Source: Lingula anatina
Taxonomy: Eukaryota > Brachiopoda > Lingulata > Lingulida > Lingulidae
Direction: 5' to 3'
Length of the DNA: 64,000 nt
Assembly: GCF_001039355.2 (NCBI RefSeq)
Contig: NW_019775739.1
Span: 72,064-136,063 of the forward strand
Under the pieces are notes generated by a model. That model worked only from the letters and a program-made list of their open reading frames with translations. It made no database searches and had not been told where the DNA came from. Of the stretch, positions 24,055 through 35,255 are shown one piece after another. Position numbers and translations under genes: made by a program. The first letter of the stretch is position 1. Each line of letters opens with the position of its first letter.

Positions 24055-25916
24055 TCATATTAAGTCTGAAATCCAGTTTAAATGTTTAGTAGATTTTACA
24101 TAAAAACAAGAACTTAAGAATACAATAAGCAAGATATATAAAAATGAATAATAATTAAGAGAAATTAAGTTTCTCGATAAAAAAAAACACATATTCACAT
24201 AAAACCAAGAACTTGTTAGATTATCAATAATAGAGATATATTAATTTTCCGAGAAAGGAAGATTTTAGTCATTTCTTTTTTATAGACGGTGTATTTATAA
24301 TGCTATTAAAAAAGATACCGGAGACTGTTTTAGATTTTTCATGGTAACTGATTACATCGCATGTTAATATTTTAAAAAAGCACATTTCAACCAGCCATAC
24401 CCAATGCACAGGTGTCAGAAAGAGCGCATGCGCAGCCCCTGGTGACGGTAGTCCCGTTGCCCGCCCAATACTCCAACTGTTCTCCTTCAAGTGTGGTCCA
24501 AAAGTCACATTTTGTTCCATAGTAAAAGGTGCAAGCATTGTAGCATTCCTTTTTAACGTACTGTCTGCATGTGGATGAAGCAGTGGCCAAAGCGCGAAGC
24601 TGGGGGTTAGTTACACCTGGCCAGGAAGAAAATGAAATTTATATGACATATTTGGGGTCACTTTGAGATACAATTACTGATGGACAAAAGCAACGGGGGA
24701 TCCAGAGGGGTACTTGCCCTTCCTAAAGCTTCTGAGACACGTGTACCCCCTTTAAGATTAGAAAGCATGGCATAGGAAACGAGAAAAACAAGCAATGTAC
24801 CATCCCTGACCTACCTGTAGCTGCACTGTTGTGAGAAAACTCTGCTCATGTATAAATCTGAATATAGGAATAACAATAAGAAAATAAGAAACCTCGGCTA
24901 AATGATCTGATTGAATGCGCATTTCACTGTACACACGAGCTGTAAAAACTATAAGTCAAACCAACTGAGAACACTATTTACAAGGAAAACCACCTGGCAT
25001 GTGGTTCCGTATGAAACCATGCATTGAATTCTGCCATCTCACCGTTGTAAACGAGCTGATGTTCGTAAAAATTTGGGTCCTCATATCCAACAATGTGCTT
25101 CCTAGTGATTTGGTTGTGGTTCACCCTGACTGTAGGTGGCGTGGTTGCCATGTCGCATTCCACTGGGAAAGGTGTCACCCCTCCGGGGCCGTCTGGGTCC
25201 ACAATATAGGTACCACTTGGAGACTGCAATTGCTTGTTTTTCCAGTCCGCACAGGATGATTTAGCTTTAAAAAAAGTGATGTCGAATATATTTAATAGTT
25301 GAAATTTATACATTCTCATAAATCAAATACTCGCATTATCACTCCAAGCCAAACGCTCCTGGATCGAGAGATATACAGATAGATAGACATAAACAATAAA
25401 GTGTTTGTCAGCTTGGCAGTCAGAGCCCATGGCCTTTTTAGACTATAGTTAAGAACTTCATATCTACCTATTCATTTATCTATCCATCCATCAATCCTCT
25501 TATGGCAGGATGTCTTTTACTCTGGTTTAACAATGAAAATACATGGTCATAAATAAGTATACAATACGCAATGCATGGTACCACTTCGATTCATCATCTT
25601 ATTTAATTAAGAACAGATCTAGTCAAATACCTTGCAAAATGAGAAACACCCAGTCAGAATCCACTGATGTCGCTTCGTTGTGTCCCGGTAATGCCTCACA
25701 GGTTCCGTCAGATTCTTTGAAGTTAAGTGACTTACAAGTTGCGCTGTTCAATTCGCAATGAATCAAACAATCCTCCAGTGTCGGGCTGTGAAAAAGATTC
25801 ACGTTAGTGCTCTGTGCGCGTATGCCTTGCGTTTTCTTGTAAACATTGTTGAGTCTTTGCCCAAACGTTTGACAGAGAAAACAGAACAACAGCAACTCGG
25901 TGGCGTGACACACCAT
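23751..25916 (-). CDS. secreted PAN/apple plus CASPR-like fibrinogen-related protein
   Basis: Probably an extracellular lectin-like or adhesion protein. Exons: 25916-25631, 25264-25043, 24616-24401 and 23914-23751, all joined in phase 1, giving about 295 residues. Exon 1 has a signal peptide (MVCHATELLLFCFLC) and a PAN/apple-like Cys pattern. Exons 2-4 match the fibrinogen-like segment of contactin-associated proteins: SGTYIVDPDGPGG, then VECDM, then STCRQYVKKEC, CACAL, CNCDAND and WRTDEGYLTAKEHLP, ending in a GPLEC motif. The exon 2 donor is G|GTGAGA, chosen because it restores the family alignment; the longer open frame beyond it is read-through. An in-frame ATG at 25961 would add 15 residues and bury the signal peptide, so 25916 is preferred. 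There is no membrane segment. The ligand is unknown. Confidence 0.82.
24017..24052 (+). repeat. (AAT)n microsatellite
   Basis: About 12 AAT units in the last intron of the PAN/CASPR-like gene. It produces spurious Asn or Leu runs in open frames. Confidence 0.9.
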
Positions 25917-28351
25917 TGCAAAAATAGCTTTGGTGGGTTGGAATAGTTTGGAATCGATCATTTAAAGTGTGACCGCCCTCGTGAGCATGATGAATGGTGG
26001 ATAACAAGGTTTTCATTGTACAAGCAATCCAATTGACAGACTAAATGGGTTTCCTTCCTGTCCAAGATTTTGCTAAGCTGTCATTAACTAGTTCTACCTC
26101 TGCCAATTTGTCCTCACTTGTTTCCTTATCGAATCACTCTGAATTAATATAAGTAGTGGACAACAATCAATCAAAGACCACTTTAGAATTCATAACACCA
26201 TTACTGCTATTGTTAGTGGTTCGTCTTGACTGGCTCAAACAGGTATGCATCAATTTCTCCTTCACAGGTGATTCATTATAATAGTAAGAGTCCACCCCCT
26301 AGCAACATGTGGAATGTGAAGTCTACTGGATGGTTAGAACTTACAAATCACATCTGTTGCTATTTGGGCAAGGATAAGCTATTTCTTGGACTTCAAAATG
26401 GCCGCCAATTACCGTCAACAAGTAAGGATTCATTAAATTTATTATTCTATAGTATCATGAAGAGGTAATGGAAAATCTGTAAGATGAAGTGTTGTTAATT
26501 AAGTTCAACTATTACAGTGTTACCTGATTAGGCAATTGCAATAATTTGATTGATAGCTAATAACGGAGAGTAATGGAAAATTGATAATTAATAGACATTA
26601 TGTAAGAGCCCAAAAGATCACACCATTATCAAATAAGGGAATGTTAATAGATTGACCAATAGCTTAGAGTGGAAAGTTGTGAGAATTTTTGAGATTCCAG
26701 AGAATCTGCGTGATTCATCATGATATTGGAATGTGACACCATACTTTAAAAAGGAGAGTCTTACGGTGGAACAATGAGAACAAGAGGATACATCTAATGG
26801 GCACCGGGAGAATGTATGTTCTCCCTTACTATCTGAAAATAGTAAAGTAACGTAACCATATTTTGGTACAGCTTACCATACATGGTTTTGAAGGTAGAAC
26901 ATGACATGAAAACCTTTCTTGCCACTTAACACGTTTTTATTTTCTTTTGCGTTACGTCTGTTGTTCTTATTGAAGAGAAATTCGTGCTACAATCATAGGT
27001 GTCATAGAACATATCATGTGTTTAGTGGCTGATCCAGTGGACGGCGGGCAGGTGCCCCTCCATTAGCCTCTGAGGCATACCATTCTTCCCCTTTCATTAT
27101 GAGTCTTCCCCAGTTTGCTCTTCCTCTGAGGAGCAACATTTGCATCCTCTCTCTCTCTCTCTCACGCTTTAGATCTGTAACAGTCAGTGCTTTTGTCACT
27201 TTGAACGTGTTTTCAGTTTGTCGTTGCAAGTTTCAGAAAAGCAAGTTTGGCGGTTACCATTGTTTTAATAATATATTGCTTTGTCACTCAAGGACAACAA
27301 AAAATCTTAACCTTCATTTTGTTTTTTAATCAAAATTTGGCATTTTCAGTGCGTAAAGTTAGCTTATCATTTGTTATATGGGAGGCGGTGATGTACATTT
27401 TTATTTTCCTCTTTCCTAACTCAATCTTAATGATTTTCAGTGGGCGAGTAGGGTTTTGTGGTAAAACTGTAATGCGTAAAATAATCCCTGCTGTTGCGAC
27501 AAATTAGCATTGTTAAGGGAATAAAAGTTATTGTTACGGAATTAAGGCAGAAAAATAACAGAATCGATAAACGCCAACAAAGAGTTGAATATTATAAAGC
27601 GCAAGCCGTTATTAACCACTTTTTTCTTTTCTAACGCGTAACTATGCGATTTCCGTCATATGAACTCGGGCGTATTATGAACGTTTTTTCAATGCATTTC
27701 CCCATTGGTACATTGTGACTTTCAGAATAGACTACCTCTTTTCATACTTATCCAGGAAACACTTACAACCTACCTACAGTATATGTCAGTATACCCATTT
27801 CTTGAATTAAACCCGGTCCAGATGATATTTTCCCATTTTCGGAACGTTTTGGATAGGGTATATCTTGGAGTTAAAGTCTTGGAGTTTAAGTCCCATAAAA
27901 ATTAATTTTTTGTTGTATAAATATCTAACACACACTGACTGTATTTAACAGTATCAATAGTTTTAGTTTGGATCTTCATTCGAATCTAAGCTTTTCAAAA
28001 AGGAAATATGTTTTGTGAAAAATTTTAAAACCTTTATCATTTCGATACTTTTATCTATATCTCTTAAGCTTTAAGTTTTCATAAAATTTTTAATGTTTTT
28101 TGTAGTTTTAGATTTTATATTTAAACGGCGCTGTGACATATGCTCCGCTGTTTTGAGAAATAGATTATTCTTATTATTAATTTTTGGAGACAAGAGACTT
28201 CAGAGGAAATGTATGTTTCAAGCGCACTGCATTTTTATTGTCTTTTAATAAGATACAAGTGTATAAATATATATTTTATAAAAACATGTTTAAACATTCT
28301 GATGTACTTGTAATGTAGAAAAATATACAAATGACTTGTAAGCTAAACGTT

Positions 28352-28365
28352 GTTGCTATGACAAC
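28352..28365 (+). promoter_or_regulatory. RFX-type X-box candidate
   Basis: GTTGCTATGACAAC fits the X-box consensus RYYNYY-N(1-3)-RRNRAC of RFX factors, which control ciliary and other genes. A palindromic CRE (TGACGTCA) lies at 28498-28505 in a locally GC-richer patch. No gene start was identified next to it. Confidence 0.3.
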
Positions 28366-28497
28366 ACTTATAGCAATACTTCATCTGTCTGGAGACGTGG
28401 TCTCAGTTTGTGACACATTCGCGTTGCTGCAAGCGCCGCTTATCTGTCTGTAACGCATTTAGAGGAATCATGCTGCGCGGTCGTCAGTTGGCGGTAA

Positions 28498-28505
28498 TGA
28501 CGTCA
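28498..28505. promoter_or_regulatory. palindromic CRE
   Basis: TGACGTCA is the full consensus site for CREB/ATF factors. It lies about 130 bases from the X-box candidate. Confidence 0.3.
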
Positions 28506-28910
28506 TAAGTCGCAAAGGCCTTCCGGCCAAATACGTATCACTCTGTCGTTATTCACTTTCCAACATCATAGACTGTGCTTTTGTTCATCCTCCTCATTGC
28601 CAGACATCATTAAGGCACTTGCTGCATCAATGCGTCTTAATGTCTATAGAACATAGTTATCACAGCGATGCATAAGATAATATAGTCTTTTATAACCAGA
28701 AGGCAATTTCAATTTGTCAGATGAGAAAAAGTGTCACTAACACTTAAAGTTGTCCTTGACTAAAACGTCCACGGTTTGGTATGTTTGGCAATGAGAAAAA
28801 GTTAAATCGCATAATCTTCTAACAATATAGAAACGCATTAGGCATAAATTTGAGGAAGTGTACTGTTGAATGGAATGGAAAAAGGCGAGTTCAGGCGATA
28901 GATCACCAAA

Positions 28911-30339
28911 TTACCGTAACAATGCAGCAATCAGCGAAATAAATAGTAGAGTGCATGAGATGAAAATCGATTCAGCTCCACTGTCCGAGCAGGAGTTGCT
29001 GCCGAGATCTTCTCCGATGTTGCAGTCGGTGGTAGAGCAGCATTTGGCGTTAAAACGGCAGATCGCCGCGCCGGCCGTGGACACAGACATACCGCTTGTA
29101 GTCGTGTAATCGCTGCAGGTTGCTCCCGTGGTCAGTCCCATGTAAGTCTTGACATCATCGGCGCAGCCAAAGGCATACCCGTCTGTGCCGTTACTCGTGT
29201 AATAGTGAACGAACTGCAAATAAAAAATAGTTCATGATCAGTTGATTTTGTGATGGCAGTGTAATCAAAATGCAAAATGCTATGTTTTTTTAAAACCATA
29301 TATGCGGGAACACGGCCCTTATAATTTTTTAAAAACCGGAAACTTTTTTAGTTTACTTGAACAACAATAACATCGACGCAGAAAACGTCGAGGTTTTTCT
29401 GAATGAAAACACCCCCTTAAAAGACTAAACAAATACTTACAAAGCAGTCACTGCTTGCACAAGTAGTGGTGTTCAGGTTACTTGTCACTTTACAGTCCAC
29501 TCCAGTGCCTGGGTCGCAGGATTTACAGCTAACACCTCCCTGTAAGAAAGAACATGGCATCGTTAGTGTGCTGTGTGAATTGTACTCTTCTTATAATGTA
29601 TCCTCGTTGTCATTATTCATTAATATATAACCTGTTTTAAAATCTGTCTTGTACAAAGTGTAATAACAAAATACATGTGTGTAACCATCAACAAAAAACG
29701 AGATTAGATAATTTTTTCGGCCAATTTCGCGTGATTTTGCGACCTGCCTAAAAACCGAATGTGAATAAATGAACTGATATTTAACAATAGGATGGAATGA
29801 AAAGGACAAATTATGTCATTTTCATGTCACACTTTTATGTCACATCTTTTCACGTATATTTTTGTTTTGGGGAAATAATAACAATGAATACGTACAGAAG
29901 AAGAGGCAGATGAGCTCGATGAACTGGCAGCAGAGGTGGCCGTATTGGTCACGGTGGTAGCAGCACCACCGCCCGCTGATGATGCAGCAGCAGCTGATGT
30001 AGTGGCTGCAGCAGCACTGGCTGAGGACGTCGCTGCGGCATTCGCGGATGAGGATGCGCCAGCGCTGGATGCTGCAACTGCTGACGATGAAGCTGCAGCT
30101 GATGAGGAGGCGGCAGCAGCAGATGACGAAGCGGCCGCCGAGGAGGAAGCGGCGGCAGAGGAGGCGGCGGCGGACGCACTTGATGCGGCTGCTGAAGATG
30201 ATGCGGCTGCTGAAGATGATGCGGCGGCGCTGTTAGAACTTGCAGAGGCAGCAGCAGAAGAAGAAGCACTGGAAGATTGTGACCTGACGTCACGGGTGAG
30301 AAGGACGACACAGAGCGTCAATAACAGGACCTTCATCAT
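28911..30339 (-). CDS. Ala/Ser-rich Ly6/uPAR (three-finger) protein, probably GPI-anchored
   Basis: Coding exons: 30339-29896, 29539-29441 and 29213-28911, all joined in phase 0, giving 281 residues. Exon 1 encodes a signal peptide (MMKVLLLTLCVVLLTRDVRS) followed by about 128 residues that are almost only Ala and Ser, with some Thr, Gly, Val and Asn. Exons 2 and 3 encode a Cys-rich LU domain: it opens SCKSC, contains further paired Cys, and closes with the diagnostic CCSTTDCN. The C-terminus is a hydrophobic tail (about 15 residues ending LIAALLR) after a small-residue Ser/Gly stretch, typical of a GPI signal. The exon 1 donor is GTACGT, less common but in phase. The spacer recalls silk-like or shell-matrix low-complexity sequences; this is a resemblance, not an assignment. 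A 5' UTR exon lies at about 31400-31274. Confidence 0.82.
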
Positions 30340-31273
30340 GTTTGTAGTGCTGCGAAAATAAAATGAGGACACGTTATGGACATCAAGTTGTTTGCTTAAA
30401 GCATAAACACAAAAGTCTGTTTCTTAGTCTCTCTATCTCTCAGTAAATAATCATAAAAGTACGAGGTAATGTAAATTGTCATGAAGTATTAAAACTTACA
30501 AACTTGCTAAAGCTTTATTTACTCAATCACAAAATTACATTATTAAAAGCTTAAGGCGATAAATGCTTTATTATGGTGTTTAGCCCCAAAAAGTGTTATT
30601 CTGTAGTTTCACATTACTGTAGCTAGGTTTCCAATGTATTGATTTCTCTTCCTGATTTCTTTTCTTAATTTTGTCTCCTACGTCGTTAGGTTGATTTTTA
30701 TTCTCACACTTCACTATGACAACGTTTTTGATGTTAAGATCAATATATCGATAACAAAAGCTGTAGCAAATACCTTGGTCACGAATACAAAGTTGCTAAG
30801 ACGTTTTGATCAATTAACCTATGATTTATTGATCTGATCAAGGCAAGGTTTTCATTAGCCATTAAGTTTTCGTAGGGAAAAAAAAAGCGAAGAAGCTTTC
30901 CAGAAATGTTTCAATTTACTTTTAATTGTGAACCATAAAATTGTGAGCCAAAAAAAAAAGTTTTGCAGAGGATGGCTTAAGAATTGTATAACGGATACTT
31001 CACAAAGTACCGTCTTCTTTGGGTCTATTTTCTTGACAAGTGGTTGATTGAACGTTTCAATTTGATGCGGCGCTTTAGCAATTTCATTTGAATGTTCTGA
31101 ACAAACGCTTAATGTTTAATTGGGAGTGACCGAGTTAACGTTTTAAAACGCTGACCACTGACAGCCAAATTGGATATAAAAAGCATGTTTAAATACACGA
31201 TAAGCTGTTTAAAGAGATATTAAGCTTAACATAATTGCAATAAACATCTATTCAGAAACTGAGAATTACTTAC

Positions 31274-31433
31274 CACGGTTAGCAAACTTGGAGCAATTCT
31301 CTTGTGCTATTTCTATCTTTTTCTTTAAGTGCACTGGTTTGGTGACAGCAAATAAGTATATCTGTTGCTCCTAGCTGTTTCTTCTTGTAAAACGTCTCTA
31401 GTTGTGCCACCGGAGCGCGGATATGCTCTTATA
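31274..31433 (-). promoter_or_regulatory. promoter and 5' UTR exon of the Ala/Ser-Ly6 gene
   Basis: A TATA-like element (TATAAG, 31433-31428) sits about 30 bases before a presumed start near 31400. The leader ends in a consensus donor GTG|GTAAGT at 31274, and the next exon begins after TTTTCGCAG at 30349, ten bases before the ATG. Confidence 0.5.
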
Positions 31434-31439
31434 AACGAC

Positions 31440-34400
31440 ACAGGTGAGTTTGTTTTGGATATTGTTTCCATGCCATCAAATAAGTTTGTATTGTCAGCCT
31501 CTACCGCCAAGGAGAGCCCATAACACGGGGTATAATATGGATTAAGTGTGCTGCATCTTTAATAATTCATGTCTATAATCGATACCGCCACGCTATTGTG
31601 ACATTTACTTGTATGCTGATCGACAACAGGTGGATCAATGATCGAACAAGGGGAAATAATCGCTTATGATTTGCGACTTTGGGCGACAAAGTAAATCTTT
31701 TACCGAAGTGGCTTGTTAAAACAATGGCCGGGATCTCGTGGACACGACTGAAAATGTTCTAAAACAATTATATTACGTGTATCAAATATATAGGCCAGTG
31801 CTATATAATATTTTCTGATTGTAATAAATACGAAACCTGTTGCACCTGGTTGCTCCCTGTAAGCACCTGGGGGCATTTTATGTCACTCCATCCATCATCT
31901 TCACACTCTAATGGTAAACATGTAGATAGAATTGACAAGCTGAAGTTGCTGAAGGTCTGCTTAGATAAATGTCAAAACCGAAATAAATTATGTAATTCGT
32001 AAATGACTGTATTCCAATGTTTAGTTTTATGACAAAAGCACTGCGTGGTGAACGGAAAAGATTAAATTCTCTAGACTTCTTTCTGATCAATATTTTAACA
32101 TTTTTTTTACTTATTTCTTCATTATGATATATGTTACATAATTATGTGCATATTTATGACATGTAAATAATATGATTAATGTATTTCACATATATATAAA
32201 TTTCCTGAGAATTAAGATAATAATCGGTCCTCTCTATAGGACATTTTGCGAATAAAAAGCACATTTTGTAGGCAAATTTTAATGCGCTTTTTAGGACCTT
32301 TAGGATAAAGAAAATAACCGTTTATGTAGCCAAGTGCTTCTGGTATTACTAAACATGACTCCATTCAAATGTGGGCCTGGCACCTTATATTTTGAAGTTA
32401 GAATGTTAAAATAGAAACCATTTGCAAAATCCTCTGTCAATTTACACTTATCCTCAAGAGCAGATCGGGACGTCAAAGGTTAAATCGAACTCTCATGGTT
32501 TTGTGATACAAGCAAATACAGGTGCGTTTAGCAGGGGTATACAAACCCCTACCTAGGCTTTTGTTGTATTCAGTAAACCTACAAAATATTTCAAAATATT
32601 TCTCTACTCGCTCCCGGCTTCATTACTAGGCCAACCAATTCGATATTATCAATATGTCTATTGTTACAGTTTCGTCAATTAGCAGATCAGTATGCAAAAA
32701 GAGCAGAAGAAATGATCAATCAATATTCACTATAGTAAAAGGGACTTTGTATTGCGGTCTTTCAGCATTCGTTGTGATGTAATCGATAAATGGGCAACAA
32801 CAACAGTAGTAAGAAAGATCAATCGACCAGTGCATGGAAACGAAAATATTTCATTACAACCCCAAAGAATACAATATTAATGTATTAACTGCCGTTACTC
32901 TTGCAGTAGGGCCTGAGTTTGAGGCGATTTCCTTTCTAAATATTGTGATTGAGGTTCTTGTGTCTACGGGTTAGCTGTTGACAGTAACAAGGATAATTTA
33001 TTACATTTGGTTGAATGGGAATAAAGCCGAACAAGGCAATTACAATATGAAATGAATTGCCACTTCAAATGTATAGCCGATCTGAGACATTTGGTAGCCT
33101 TCAAGTTAATCACAAGTGGTCGGTAAATTTGGTGTCGGAAAAAACAAGCCGGTTGAAGCTGGTTTTTGGATGATAAAGGGTTCACCAAGCCAAAATGATA
33201 AAACTTTTGAACTTGACTTGTATTTTAAAGCAATGACAAAATTCCCGCGACCCCCCCCTCCCCCCAGGTGATAGCGGTAAGATAAGAAGAAATGCGAAAA
33301 CTGCGCAGTCGACGGCCATATGCATAGACACTGCTGCAATTTTGTCTGTACATAAAAATTCCACGGTTATCAGTTTAGGGGCTTTTAAAGGTCATTTGGC
33401 ATATTCTTTATTTTATCTTCTTTCTTAATGGTTTTGAGTCAGGCTGCGACTTTTCTAACACAAGCTACATATAGTTCTATAGTGGCCAGTGAATAGAGAA
33501 GCTATAATTACAGGCTTCGATGTTGATTATTTAGCATTTCGTTACTTCAGAAACACGTTACCAAGTGCAGAGATATCTTCGCCTCTTGTTTATTGCACAG
33601 CTCCTGACATTTTAATAAATATTTTATTGAGAAGTAAACAGCAGAGAAACATTATGAGAACTTTGCGACCAGAACAATGGTCTAAGATTTATAGATATGC
33701 CAATATCAGAGACTCAGTATTCAAAAGTGCTTGCACAACTTTAATTCATTGTAACATTTTCATTTTTATTTTATTTTTGTTTTCAATAAATATTTGAGCA
33801 GAAATCCGCTCTTGCCATTAGCCTGAGATATATTTTCCCACGGGAGCGCAAAATTTACCCCGATCCCGAACAAACGTCCCGGCCTCGGTAGCGCCAGAGA
33901 GGGCACGCGTTTCAATATCTTCGTCATTTGTTATTGCACAGGTCCTGACATTTTAATAAATAATATATTGAGAAGATTGAGAAGTAAACAGTAGTAACTA
34001 TAGCCGCGTAAATTGAATAATACCATTAACAATAAATGACGAAGTATATTGGAAGTGGCTTTGTCGATCTCTTAAGTCAGCATGCATGCAATCAAGGGTG
34101 TACAACATTTCGGTCGTCGTTTGAAAATCGATACGAGACGTAATTGTTCCAAAATCTGGCGACATATATTTTTGATGTTTTATAGATTTCATCACAATGT
34201 GGAGGGCTGCGTGTAGTGTTACTGTACCAATATTTGTTCTATTTCTTTATTCAGAAGGTGAAAGTTCAGTTGAACCCCGAGCCTCAGTGGAAGGTCACGC
34301 TTTGAATCGTTTTGTCAAATCCTGTTGTAATTCTTTAATTAAAAAAAAAAATAATAATAAGCTTGTAACCCTCTAACAGGGTCGCAGATTGATTTTTTCA

Positions 34401-35250
34401 ATAAATATTCACAGACCCTGAAGGAAGGTATAGATTTTGGCGAAGTCCAAAGTTGTGCAATTTCCGTGTAGTTTAATTTGGTTTAATAAAAGGTCTGCAT
34501 AGTTACAGTGTACAAGGTCGGTTTATTATTAGCATCAAATTCTTATAAAACGCGTCAAGTAATAAGAATTTTGAGCGAAGCATAGCCAAAAAGAATCAGA
34601 GCTCCGTTTTGTGTACGAGAGACGGACCACGCATACGCCATGTATTTCACAATTCAGATACTACCTATCGTAATATCCCAACCAATACAGTGCAATTATG
34701 ATGGAAATAGAAAACTGCTACTTCCGTCCGTACCTATCTTCAACAAAACATCGCCACTTATAAAGAACTAACATATCAAATCATGAAAGCTTATTTTGAA
34801 ATTTAAAAAAGTATTTTATCCTCTCATATATATATATATATATAAATATACAATATTTATTCATACACATAAAAAGTTTAATACAATTAAAGACAAAGGA
34901 CTTTCATTTTGTCATTTTGGCTACTACCTTTCAAACAGACGAAAAGAAGTGACTGATAGACAGCAGTAGAATCTGTCTTGCTGTTGTTAAAAATGACAAA
35001 CTGAGGACAATACCCCCCCCCCCAAGTGATGAAGAGCAAAGCCTTGTTGATTTGATCGACTTCAGAGCAATGAACTAGACAACTTGACTAGTTAGTTTTG
35101 ATTTCACCTTCTGACTATCACTTAATTTACAGAAAATAAGAGAATGAGAATTAAGTAAGCATTGCGGATACGTTTTATCTTTTCATCACCTCGACAGCTT
35201 CTGTAACAGAGTTTTATTTATTCTACCAGAACATTTTTGTCCTAATTCTA
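31440..35250. other. intergenic stretch, no gene seen
   Basis: AT-rich DNA with an (AT)n near 34829-34845. A short sequence around CCTGACATTTTAATAAATA occurs twice in direct orientation (about 33573-33642 and 33915-33993). Open frames here lack exon signals. Confidence 0.5.
33573..33993 (+). repeat. pair of local direct repeats
   Basis: Two diverged copies of about 70 bases, sharing the core CCTGACATTTTAATAAATA and a GAGAAGTAAACAG end, start about 340 bases apart. The second copy has a small internal duplication of GAGAAG. Confidence 0.6.
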
Positions 35251-35255
35251 CTACT

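Larger units (their letters stand above)
25970..28900. other. intergenic stretch without a supported gene
   Basis: Mostly AT-rich. A short (CT)n lies near 27151-27164. A promoter-like patch at about 28350-28510 holds an RFX-type X-box and a CRE. No exon with convincing borders was found. Confidence 0.5.

Noticed and set aside
24978-25054. Read-through extension of PAN/CASPR-like exon 2
   Set aside because: The sequence after the G|GTGAGA donor departs from the family and ends in a stop; splicing at 25043 restores both phase and alignment.
29936-30361. Plus-strand 141-residue Ala/Asp/Glu-rich open frame
   Set aside because: It is the complement of the Ala/Ser repeat exon; GC-rich trinucleotide-like repeats keep several frames open. 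The minus strand has the signal peptide and splice sites.
33489-33797. Plus-strand 102-residue open frame
   Set aside because: It contains one of the local direct repeats, lacks exon borders and ends in a low-complexity Phe/Ile run.
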